The notes under the pieces were generated by a model that saw only the letters and a list, made by a program, of their open reading frames with translations, did not search any database and had not been told where the DNA came from. Below are positions 1-8,361 of a stretch of DNA of 17,674 nucleotides, piece after piece; position 1 is the first letter of the stretch; each line of letters opens with the position of its first letter. Where the stretch lies: the NCBI GenBank assembly GCA_945918815.1, contig CAMEIU010000021.1:1-17674 (forward strand), in the 5' to 3' direction. The DNA is from an uncultured Clostridia bacterium (GTDB taxonomy: Bacteria; Bacillota; Clostridia; Oscillospirales; Oscillospiraceae). Both the position numbers and the translations under genes were made by a program.

Positions 1-2304
1 GTCCACCTGCTCGCCTACAGCGGAGATCACCACGTCACAGTCGATCTCCACAATTTCATCGGTCTCCACAGGACGGCGGCGGCCGGAGGCGTCGGGCTCG
101 CCCAGAACCATCTTGCGGCAGGTGAGCTTGCCGTTCTCCTGCTTCACCGGGGACACCAGCTCCAGGAACCGGACGCCGTCGGCGATGGCCAGCTCCAGCT
201 CTTCGGCGTCGGCGGGCATGTATTTCTTGGTCCGGCGGTAGACCAGGGTGGAGGACTTGGCTCCGGCCCGGAGGGCGGCCCGGGCGGCGTCCATGGCGGT
301 GTTGCCGCCGCCGACCACGGCCACGTGGCCCGGTGCTTCTCCCTGTCCGGCCTTCAAGGCTTTGAGCCAGCCGATGACCGGCTGCACGTTGCCGGGAATG
401 TCCAGTCTGCCGGGCTTCCATGCGCCGACCGACAGCAGAATGTGGGTGTAGCCCTGGGCTTTCAGAGCTTCCACGGAGGGAGCCACGGTGTTCAGGCGGA
501 TGTCCACGCCCAGCTTCTCCAGCATGGCTGCGTCTTTGTCAATGGCTTCGTGGGAGATGCGGAATTCGGGGATCACCTGCCGGACGATGCCGCCCAGCTG
601 GGCCTCCCGTTCAAACAAGGTCACCGCCACGCCCTCCCGGGCCAGCAGATGGGCCGCCGCCATGCCGGTGGGACCGCCGCCGACGATGGCCGCCTTGACG
701 CCGTCCCGATGGGGCGCGGGGGCCAAACCGGACAGCACGGCGTCATAACCGCGCTCCGCCGCCACCAGCTTGGTGGCGCGGATCTGCACCGAGCGGTCGT
801 AGAAATTCCGGGTGCATTTGTCCATGCAGTGGTGGGCGCAGATGGTGCCGGTGATGAAGGGCAGCGGGTTCTTGGCCAGGATGACCTTCAAAGCGTCCCT
901 GTATTTGCCGCGGCGGCACAGCTCAATGTACTCGGGAATGTCCTGTTCGATGGGACAGCCGCCCTTGCAGGGAGCCGTGTTGCAGTCCAGCAGGGGCACG
1001 GTCTCATCCAGCTTCCGTTTGGGCAGGGGCTTTACGGCCTTCAGGTGGTGTTTGTCCTTCCGGGCCGCCAGGGCCAGGGCAGCTACCTGCTCCGTGTCCA
1101 CCTGAGTGAAGGGCTGGAAGTCCATCTGCTCCAGCTTCTCGCCGATCTGCTTGAACCGCTGGTAGCCGCCGGGCTTCAATTCCGTTGTGGCCATGGTGAT
1201 GGGCCAGATGCCGCAGGCAAAGATTTTGTCAATGTTGAAATAATCCGCGCCGCCGGAGTAGCTGAGCCGCAGCTTGCCGTCAAAGTCCTTGCCGATGCGG
1301 TTTGCCATTTCGATGGTCAGGGGGAACAGGGACTTGCCGGCCATGTACATTTCAGCAGAGGGCAGCTCGTTCCGCTTCACGTCCACCGGGAAGGTGTTGG
1401 AGAGCTTCAGGCCGAATTCCAGGCCCTTTTCGTTGGCCAGATCCTGGAGCCGGTGGAACATGGGAATGGCGTCCTTGTACTGGAGGTCGTCATCAAAGTG
1501 GAACTGGCCGAACTGGATGTAATCGTAGCCCATGCCGTCGAGGATGGAGCGGGCGGACTGGTAGCCCAGAATGGTGGGATTGCACTTGACGAAGGTGTGA
1601 ACGTGCTTCTCGGTGATCAGGTAGGAGGCGATGGCCTCAATCTCCGACGGCGGGCAGCCGTGGAGGGTGGAGACGGTGATGGAGTTGGACACCTGGGGGG
1701 AGATGGTGTCGATGAAGTCGCCGTAGCCGGGATACATCCGGTGCAGCACGTCCATGCACTCGGCCCAGATGGGCTCCCTGGAGGCGTCCTTCATGCCTTC
1801 AATATAATGGTCGATCTTCTCGCTCTTGATTCCGGCCAGGTCATAGCCCACGGACATGTTGAATACAAAGCCGTTGGGATCACCGAGGCCGTAGACCTTG
1901 GCCAGCATCTTGCAGGCGCACCAGGCCTTCACATATTCCTCGTAGGCCTGGGGCACATAGAGCTCCGTGGACCACTCGCAGTTGTAGCACTCGTCTTCGG
2001 CCAGAATGCAGGGCCGGTTGACACAGGCGGCCAGATCCGCGCCGTCCATGATCTGTACGGTTTTCAGCTCGAAGAATCTGGCGCCGCCGAAGTAGGATGC
2101 CACGATGTTCTGGGCCAGCTGGGTGTTGGGGCCCGCGGCGGGGCCGAAGGGGGTCTCAATATATTCGTTCCCGAAGATGGGCAGCTTCTTCTCCCCCGCC
2201 ACATAGGGCCGGTGAACTCCGAAGACGGAGCCCTCCCGCTGATACTCCGTGGCGATCCAGGTCATCAATTGCTCAAAGGGAATGGGAATCATCAGTTCAC
2301 TCAT
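1..2304 (-). CDS. ygfK: YgfK-type FMN/FAD iron-sulfur oxidoreductase (3' end outside window)
   Basis: 768 codons are open from ATG at 2304 to the left edge, so the C-terminus is missing; the E. coli homologue is about 1,030 aa. The start follows a strong GGAGG. The N-terminal half resembles dihydroorotate/dihydropyrimidine dehydrogenase-type barrels (near residue 35, ETPFGPAAGPNTQ). The second half is like the GltD small subunit of glutamate synthase: Cys441, 446, 450 and 463 plus Cys489, 493 and 497 for [4Fe-4S] clusters, an FAD Rossmann motif VGGGPTG at 541-547, and an NAD(P)H motif VVGGGNTA at 663-670. The family is often labelled putative selenate reductase subunit. It belongs to the conserved ssnA/ygfK/xdh/hydantoinase/ygeWXY cluster implicated in anaerobic purine and uric-acid breakdown, so a reductive step on a purine or its intermediate is the likely role (inference). 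It lies directly downstream of ssnA and is probably cotranscribed. Family assignment is firm; the exact reaction is not. Confidence 0.93.
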   Translation of the reverse strand, partial: MSELMIPIPFEQLMTWIATEYQREGSVFGVHRPYVAGEKKLPIFGNEYIETPFGPAAGPNTQLAQNIVASYFGGARFFELKTVQIMDGADLAACVNRPCILAEDECYNCEWSTELYVPQAYEEYVKAWCACKMLAKVYGLGDPNGFVFNMSVGYDLAGIKSEKIDHYIEGMKDASREPIWAECMDVLHRMYPGYGDFIDTISPQVSNSITVSTLHGCPPSEIEAIASYLITEKHVHTFVKCNPTILGYQSARSILDGMGYDYIQFGQFHFDDDLQYKDAIPMFHRLQDLANEKGLEFGLKLSNTFPVDVKRNELPSAEMYMAGKSLFPLTIEMANRIGKDFDGKLRLSYSGGADYFNIDKIFACGIWPITMATTELKPGGYQRFKQIGEKLEQMDFQPFTQVDTEQVAALALAARKDKHHLKAVKPLPKRKLDETVPLLDCNTAPCKGGCPIEQDIPEYIELCRRGKYRDALKVILAKNPLPFITGTICAHHCMDKCTRNFYDRSVQIRATKLVAAERGYDAVLSGLAPAPHRDGVKAAIVGGGPTGMAAAHLLAREGVAVTLFEREAQLGGIVRQVIPEFRISHEAIDKDAAMLEKLGVDIRLNTVAPSVEALKAQGYTHILLSVGAWKPGRLDIPGNVQPVIGWLKALKAGQGEAPGHVAVVGGGNTAMDAARAALRAGAKSSTLVYRRTKKYMPADAEELELAIADGVRFLELVSPVKQENGKLTCRKMVLGEPDASGRRRPVETDEIVEIDCDVVISAVGEQVD

Positions 2305-2351
2305 GGTTGTTACCTCCGTTCGTCTCGATGATGGTATACTGGACAGATCCA

Positions 2352-2441
2352 TGTAGGGCGCGGCGACCCGACGCGCCGTTTGGCAGTACCGTGCCGGACG
2401 CAGCTGCCTGCATGAGGCACGTCCAGTGGCCGTGCCCTACA
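2352..2441. repeat. 90-bp MITE-like repeat, copy 1
   Basis: This element lies in the ssnA-ygfK intergenic gap. Its ends are imperfect inverted repeats of the form TGTAGGGCRCGG. Its reverse complement aligns along its whole length with 12382-12471, which is also exactly 90 bp, and more weakly with 14670-14757. Shared internal blocks include GGACGTGCC, GGCAGCTGCGTCC and CTGCCAAA. GTATACTGGAC occurs 8 bp before it here (2334-2344) and also upstream of the second copy. There is no coding capacity, so if mobile it would depend on a transposase elsewhere. Confidence 0.8.
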
Positions 2442-2452
2442 ATCGCATTTTC

Positions 2453-3793
2453 TCAATACTCGCAGTGGTTCAGATTGCCCCAGAGCTTCTTGGCTTCCTC
2501 CAGGATATGGGCGTTGACGGCTTCCTCGTCGATGCCCACCAGCTCCCGGTCCTTCATCAGAACCTTGCCGTTGGCAATGGTGGTCTGGCACTGGCGGCCG
2601 GTCATGCCGAAGATCATGTGGCCGTCGATGTTGGCGTCGGAGAAGGGGGTGTAGGGCTTGTAGTCCATGACGATGATGTCCGCCGCTGCCCCGGCCTTCA
2701 GAATGCCCAGCTCATCGGGGAAGTACCGGGCGCCGATCTTGGCGTTGTTCTTGAACAGCATATCCGTCACCTCGCACCAGGCCACGTTGGGCAGGCAGGC
2801 GTTGGACCGCTGGGAGCAGAGAGCCACCTTCAAGGATTCCAGCATGTCGTTGGTGTAGGCGTCGGTACCCATGCCCAGGAGAATGCCGTGCTTGTACAGC
2901 GGCAGCACCGGGCAGATGCCCACGGCGTTGCCCATGTTGGACTCGGGATTGTTGACCACCATGGTGTCGGTGGCCTGAATCAGCTCGATCTCCGCCGTGT
3001 TCACATGGATGCAATGGCCCAGAATGGTGTTGGGACCTAAGATCCCGTGGTCCTGGAGCCGCTGGACCGGACGGCGGCCGTAGTTCTGCAGGCTGTCGTA
3101 GACGTCGTTCATGCCCTCAGACACGTGGATGTGGTAGCCGGTGCGGCCGTTGTTGGCTGCCACCATCCGGTCAAAGGTCTTGTCGGAGATGGTGAACAGA
3201 GCGTGGCCGCCGAACATGGCCTTGAGCATGGGGTCCTGCTCTTTTTCGCAATATGTAATGAAGTCGGCGTTCTCCTGAATGCCCTGGAGGCACTTCTCCT
3301 CGCCGTCCCGGTCGGAGACCTCGTAGCACAGGCAGCTGCGGATGCCGAATTCCCTGGCGGATTCCGCGATTTGAAAGAGAGAGCCGGGAATCTCGCAGTA
3401 GGAGGCGTGGTGGTCAAAGATGGTGGTGACGCCCTGCTTGATGCAGTCGATATACAGCGCGTCGGCGGAGGCCTTTGTCCCGGCCAATGTCAGCTTCCGG
3501 TCGATGGCCCACCAGGTCCCGTCCAGGACCTCATAGAAGTTGGTGGGATTGTTGCCCACGATGGACAGGCCCCGGGCCAGGGCGGAATAGATGTGGGTGT
3601 GGGCGTTGATGAAGGCAGGCATGATCACGCCGCCCTTGGCGTCCAGGAGGGACGCGTCCGGGTATTTTGCTTTCAGATCGGCTTCCGTGCCGACCTCCAC
3701 GATTTTGGTTTCCTCGAAGGCCACGGCGCCTTTTTCAAAATAGGGCTTTTCCGGGTCCCTTGTGATCAGACGGCCATTGACGAGCAGTTGCAT
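2453..3793 (-). CDS. ssnA: SsnA-type amidohydrolase (purine/uric-acid catabolism)
   Basis: Putative metal-dependent aminohydrolase of 446 aa; E. coli SsnA is about 442 aa. The amidohydrolase signature is visible: H65-T-H67 in NAHTH, H221 and H223 in HIHVSEG, H260 in LGHCIH, and D311 in MGTDAYTND. Start choice: ATG at 3793 has AAAGGAGG 6-7 nt upstream. The longer reading from 3865 would translate through two leader hairpins and lacks a good site. It is followed by ygfK, with only a 90-bp repeat and a short spacer between them, and is probably the first gene of the operon. SsnA and YgfK are encoded together in the gene cluster linked to anaerobic urate/purine degradation. By fold it should hydrolyse a ring C-N bond of a purine-derived intermediate; the substrate cannot be read from the sequence. 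Confidence 0.93.
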   Translation of the reverse strand: MQLLVNGRLITRDPEKPYFEKGAVAFEETKIVEVGTEADLKAKYPDASLLDAKGGVIMPAFINAHTHIYSALARGLSIVGNNPTNFYEVLDGTWWAIDRKLTLAGTKASADALYIDCIKQGVTTIFDHHASYCEIPGSLFQIAESAREFGIRSCLCYEVSDRDGEEKCLQGIQENADFITYCEKEQDPMLKAMFGGHALFTISDKTFDRMVAANNGRTGYHIHVSEGMNDVYDSLQNYGRRPVQRLQDHGILGPNTILGHCIHVNTAEIELIQATDTMVVNNPESNMGNAVGICPVLPLYKHGILLGMGTDAYTNDMLESLKVALCSQRSNACLPNVAWCEVTDMLFKNNAKIGARYFPDELGILKAGAAADIIVMDYKPYTPFSDANIDGHMIFGMTGRQCQTTIANGKVLMKDRELVGIDEEAVNAHILEEAKKLWGNLNHCEY

Positions 3794-3816
3794 CTTGTTT
3801 CCTCCTTTTAACGTGT

Positions 3817-3884
3817 TCACTCGGATAACAAAAAATGTATCAAATCCAAAAAAGATTTGATACACTCGAAGCGAAGCCGAGTGA
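3817..3884 (-). promoter_or_regulatory. Candidate attenuator hairpins in ssnA leader
   Basis: Three inverted repeats compete in the leader. TGTATCAAATC (3836-3846) pairs perfectly over 11 bp with 3854-3864 and, read on the minus strand, is followed at once by six T residues (3835-3830), as in an intrinsic terminator. CACTCG (3863-3868) pairs with CGAGTG (3878-3883). TCACTCGG (3817-3824) pairs perfectly over 8 bp with CCGAGTGA (3877-3884). The last two share the same strand and so exclude each other. The layout suggests attenuation control; it matches no riboswitch I recognise. Confidence 0.5.
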
Positions 3885-3943
3885 TAGTTGCAGCCCGTGT
3901 GCGAAACACTTCCTTACAGCTACCATTCTTCTGTTGTGATTTT

Positions 3944-3972
3944 ATTTTACTCCAGTCCCGGAAAAAAATCAA
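3944..3972 (-). promoter_or_regulatory. ssnA promoter
   Basis: Read on the minus strand: -35 TTGATT (3972-3967), a 17-nt spacer and -10 TAAAAT (3949-3944). Transcription would start near 3937, giving a leader of about 145 nt that contains the hairpins at 3817-3884. Confidence 0.55.
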
Positions 3973-4008
3973 TGGGAAATCAGAAAAAAGTGCGGACAGG
4001 CGTCCATA

Positions 4009-4037
4009 TTGCAAATGCCGCCGTTCTTTGCTATAAT
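4009..4037 (+). promoter_or_regulatory. Promoter of the DEAD-box helicase gene
   Basis: -35 TTGCAA (4009-4014), a 17-nt spacer and a perfect -10 TATAAT (4032-4037), with TGC just before it giving an extended -10. It diverges from the ssnA promoter. The start codon lies 33 nt beyond the -10, so the leader is short. Confidence 0.8.
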
Positions 4038-4070
4038 AGTTGAAAATCATCTGTGAAAAGGAACGAAACC

Positions 4071-5255
4071 ATGGAACAAGCGCTGACCTTCCGGGATCTG
4101 GGACTCTCGGAGGAAATTTTAAAGGCCCTGGAGCAGAAGGGCTACGGGTATCCCACCCGCATTCAGGCGGAGGCCATTCCGCCGTTTCTGGAGTGGAAGG
4201 ACGTCATCGCCAAAGCGCCCACGGGCACCGGCAAGACCTTTGCCTTCGGTATCCCCATGATCGAGCATATCGACGCGGAATCCGACGACTTGCAGGGACT
4301 GATTCTGGCCCCCACCCGGGAGCTGGCCATCCAGATCTGCGACGAGCTGCGGGGCCTTTTGAAATACTATAAGAATATCCGCGTGGCGGTGGTCTACGGC
4401 GGCCAGAAGATGGAGCCGCAGATCAACGCCCTGAAAAAGAAGCCTCAAATTCTGGTCGCCACGCCCGGCCGCTTGATGGACCACTACAACCGGAAAAATC
4501 TGCGGCTGGACAAGATTCAGACCGTGGTGCTGGACGAGGCCGACCGGATGCTGGATATGGGCTTCTTCAAGGACGTGACCCATATTCTCGACAAGATCAA
4601 GAATAAGAAAAACATGGGCCTGTTCTCCGCCACCATTTCCCAGGAGGTCATGACCGTCAGCTGGATGTATCAGCGGGACGAGGTGGAGATCACCGTCCCC
4701 GCTGACCAGGAGAATAAGCCGGACATCGATCAGTATTCCCTGACTGTGCCGCCTCTGGAGAAGACCGAGACGACCCTCCGCCTGATCCGCGCCATGAACT
4801 ATGAGCGGGTCATGGTGTTCTGCAACACTAAACACATGTGCCAGCGGCTCAGCGACGATCTGCGCCGGGCCGGCCTGGATGCCGACTGCATCCACGGCGA
4901 CATCCGCCAGGCCGTGCGGGAGAAGACTATGAAGACCTTCAAGGACGGCAAGCTGGCCGTGCTCATCGCCACCGACGTGGCCTCCCGCGGCATCGACGTG
5001 GACGACGTGAACTGCGTCATCAATTTTGATATTCCCGAGGAAAATGAGTATTATATTCACCGCATCGGCCGCACCGGCCGGGCCAAGCGTAAGGGCGCGG
5101 CCTGGTCCATCATCGGGAACTTCCCGGAGAAGGCCAAGCTGGATGAAATTGCCAAGTATTCCCATTTTGAGATTCGCCCCATGAAGTTCATCGAGGGCGA
5201 CCTGCTGGTGGACGACGAGGTGAAAAAGCCCGTGGTCCGCAAGAAGTTCCGTTGA
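4071..5255 (+). CDS. DEAD-box ATP-dependent RNA helicase
   Basis: Superfamily 2 RNA helicase, 394 aa, expected to unwind RNA duplexes in ribosome assembly or mRNA turnover. Motifs in order: Q motif (FRDLGLSE then GYGYPTRIQ, 7-32), Walker A APTGTGKT (49-56), PTREL (81-85), TPGR (131-134), DEAD (155-158), SAT (186-188), ATDVASRGID (300-309) and HRIGRTGR (330-337). The C-terminal tail is short and basic (KKPVVRKKFR) with no extra RNA-binding domain, so it is a minimal CshA/RhlE-like core; the exact paralogue is not resolved. ATG 4071 follows AAAAGGAA 7 nt upstream; a GTG at 4053 in frame would lie before this site and is rejected. The stop overlaps the next gene's start by 4 nt (TTGA). Confidence 0.95.
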   Translation: MEQALTFRDLGLSEEILKALEQKGYGYPTRIQAEAIPPFLEWKDVIAKAPTGTGKTFAFGIPMIEHIDAESDDLQGLILAPTRELAIQICDELRGLLKYYKNIRVAVVYGGQKMEPQINALKKKPQILVATPGRLMDHYNRKNLRLDKIQTVVLDEADRMLDMGFFKDVTHILDKIKNKKNMGLFSATISQEVMTVSWMYQRDEVEITVPADQENKPDIDQYSLTVPPLEKTETTLRLIRAMNYERVMVFCNTKHMCQRLSDDLRRAGLDADCIHGDIRQAVREKTMKTFKDGKLAVLIATDVASRGIDVDDVNCVINFDIPEENEYYIHRIGRTGRAKRKGAAWSIIGNFPEKAKLDEIAKYSHFEIRPMKFIEGDLLVDDEVKKPVVRKKFR

Positions 5256-6139
5256 CCGCGGCGGAGGAAGGCGTCCTGCTGCTGTGCTGTCCATTGGGCG
5301 ACCCGGAAAGCCAGCCTCTGACCATGGCCCAGTTCCGGGAATTGGGCCTGCGGGTCCGGGCGTCCGGTCCCTCTGGGGACGCACTCAGGGAATTACAGCC
5401 TTCGGATGTGGAAGCCCTGGGCTATAAAAGAGAGCAGGCGGAGCGCATCGTCTGTCTGCTGGACCGGGAGACGCGGCTTCGCAGCTATCTGCGGGCGGCG
5501 GAGGCCAGGGGAATCTACCCCGTCACCCGCCTGTCGCCGGACTATCCGGTCCGGGTTGCGGCCCGGCAGAAGCTGTCCAGCCCGCCGGTGCTGTTCTGTA
5601 AGGGAAATGCGTCCCTTTTTACAGGGGCTTCCGCAGCGGTGGTCGGCTCCCGAAGGCTGAATCCGGGAAACGCGGATTTTGCCGCAGAGGCCGGACGGCT
5701 GGCGGCGGCGGAAGGCCTGACTTTGGTGTCCGGCGGCGCGGAGGGCGCGGACCGGACGGCCCAGGAAGCCTGTCAGGCGGCGGGCGGCCAGGCGGTTGTC
5801 TTCGTGCCGGACCGGCTGACGGACCATTCGGATTGCTCCAACGTCCTCTGGTGCAGCGAGGACGGCTGGGATCTGCCCTTCACGCCCATCCGTGCCCTGC
5901 GGCGCAACGGGCTGATTCATATGCAGGGAGACCGGGTCCTGGCGGCCCAGTGTACCTACGGCAGCGGCGGCACCTGGCACGGCTGTCTGGAAAACTTGAA
6001 GCACGGCTGGTCGCCTCTGTTCGTCTATGCCGACGGCTCCCAGGGCGCCAACGCCCTGATCGAACGGGGCGCCGCGCCGGTGGAGCGGCTGGAATCCATA
6101 AAAGCTCTCCGGCCGGACCAAACATCTCTGTTTGACTGA
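5252..6139 (+). CDS. Divergent DprA/Smf-like DNA-processing protein
   Basis: 295 aa. Residues 45-75 look like a helix-hairpin-helix-type segment, followed by a Smf-style Rossmann core: RGIYPVTRLSPDYP (86-99), LFCKGN (114-119), VVGSR (130-134) and SGGAEGADRTAQ (160-171). DprA loads RecA onto single-stranded DNA in transformation. Here the usual G-GLD-YP-EN segment after the SGGA motif is absent, and residues 175-260 differ, so it is probably a paralogue rather than the main DprA. The C-terminus ends QTSLFD, close to the beta-clamp-binding consensus QL(S/D)LF. TTG 5252 overlaps the helicase stop, suggesting translational coupling; no strong ribosome-binding site is seen. ATG 5324, inside the N-terminal region, is a less likely start. 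Family is probable, role unknown. Confidence 0.75.
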   Translation: MTAAEEGVLLLCCPLGDPESQPLTMAQFRELGLRVRASGPSGDALRELQPSDVEALGYKREQAERIVCLLDRETRLRSYLRAAEARGIYPVTRLSPDYPVRVAARQKLSSPPVLFCKGNASLFTGASAAVVGSRRLNPGNADFAAEAGRLAAAEGLTLVSGGAEGADRTAQEACQAAGGQAVVFVPDRLTDHSDCSNVLWCSEDGWDLPFTPIRALRRNGLIHMQGDRVLAAQCTYGSGGTWHGCLENLKHGWSPLFVYADGSQGANALIERGAAPVERLESIKALRPDQTSLFD

Positions 6140-6164
6140 CGAATCCAAGCGTCGGAACATGCTC

Positions 6165-6190
6165 TGTAGGGGCGGCATATATGCCGCCCG
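6165..6190. repeat. Short palindromic repeat (TGTAGGGGCGGC family)
   Basis: A perfect 20-bp palindrome at 6170-6189, GGGCGGC arms around ATATAT, preceded by TGTAG. It lies 26 nt after the Smf-like gene. The arms could form a hairpin in the transcript, but no T-run follows, so it is not a classical terminator. Confidence 0.8.
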
Positions 6191-6220
6191 TAACAGAAAA
6201 CTTTCCTTGCTTGATTCACA

Positions 6221-6226
6221 TATAAT
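6221..6226 (+). promoter_or_regulatory. -10 element for glmS ribozyme transcript
   Basis: TATAAT, preceded by an AT-rich stretch with no convincing -35. Transcription would begin near 6233, about 43 nt before the ribozyme cleavage site, which suits a ribozyme leader. A 7-bp hairpin ATGAGCC-AA-GGCTCAT (6255-6270) lies between the predicted start and the ribozyme. Confidence 0.5.
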
Positions 6227-6274
6227 AAAATGATCGCAGACGAAAGGAGGATTCATGAGCCAAGGCTCATCACA

Positions 6275-6469
6275 AGCGCCAGCGCCCACTGGACCATGAC
6301 GTCCGTAGGGGCGGCCCCATGTGGCCGCCTGGAATGAGATCCAGTGGGACGACGAGGGGAAGCGTGATCGAAAATTCGGCGGATGCGCTTCCGGGGCCCC
6401 CGGCTCCGTGACACAGTCAGAAATATGCGGGCGACCGCAAAACAAAGGGGCTGTGACCGGGAAGAAAAG
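6275..6469 (+). ncRNA. glmS ribozyme: glmS ribozyme-riboswitch (GlcN6P-sensing)
   Basis: Self-cleaving leader RNA that uses glucosamine-6-phosphate as cofactor to cut upstream of glmS and so lower its expression. Sequence support: cleavage-site motif A|GCGCC (cut between 6275 and 6276); P1 CCCACTGGA (6285-6293) with TCCAGTGGG (6340-6348), 9 perfect pairs; conserved GACGAGG (6351-6357); a helix GGAAGCG/CGCTTCC (6358-6364/6386-6392) closing the conserved ATCGA...TTCGGCGGATG core; P3-like CGGG/CCCG; P4 CACAGTC/GGCTGTG (6412-6418/6449-6455); and a GCGA tetraloop hairpin (6426-6439) as in the Thermoanaerobacter ribozyme. The 46-nt P1 loop holds a dispersed repeat. The end point is approximate. Confidence 0.93.
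6304..6331. repeat. Short palindromic repeat inside ribozyme P1 loop
   Basis: The 28 bases from TCCGTAGGGG to GGCCGCC (6302-6329) are identical to 8441-8468. GGCGGCC (6310-6316) and GGCCGCC (6323-6329) pair perfectly, so the insert extends P1 as an extra hairpin and leaves the catalytic core untouched. Confidence 0.85.
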
Positions 6470-6557
6470 CGACAGATGGCTGCGAGTTTGTCCTTTTGAT
6501 TCAGGGAAGGGGGCAGTCTGCCCATTTTCCCAAACAAAAATCAGGAGGATATTTTTT

Positions 6558-8350
<1,793 letters not shown>

Positions 8351-8361
8351 ATTGAAATCAA

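Noticed and set aside
325..2331. 668-codon open frame on the plus strand
   Set aside because: It lies antisense to ygfK, whose cofactor motifs are unmistakable. The composition (Val/Gly/His/Gln-rich, no motifs) is that of a GC-rich antisense shadow.
3047..3811. 254-codon plus-strand frame opposite ssnA
   Set aside because: Antisense to a conserved amidohydrolase with all metal ligands present.
4119..5384. 421-codon minus-strand frame opposite the helicase
   Set aside because: Antisense shadow of a gene with all DEAD-box motifs; it has no ribosome-binding site and no recognisable domain.
6321..6557. Upstream extension of glmS through the leader
   Set aside because: That stretch is the ribozyme; MCGIVGY must begin at ATG 6558 because Cys2 is the catalytic nucleophile after Met removal.
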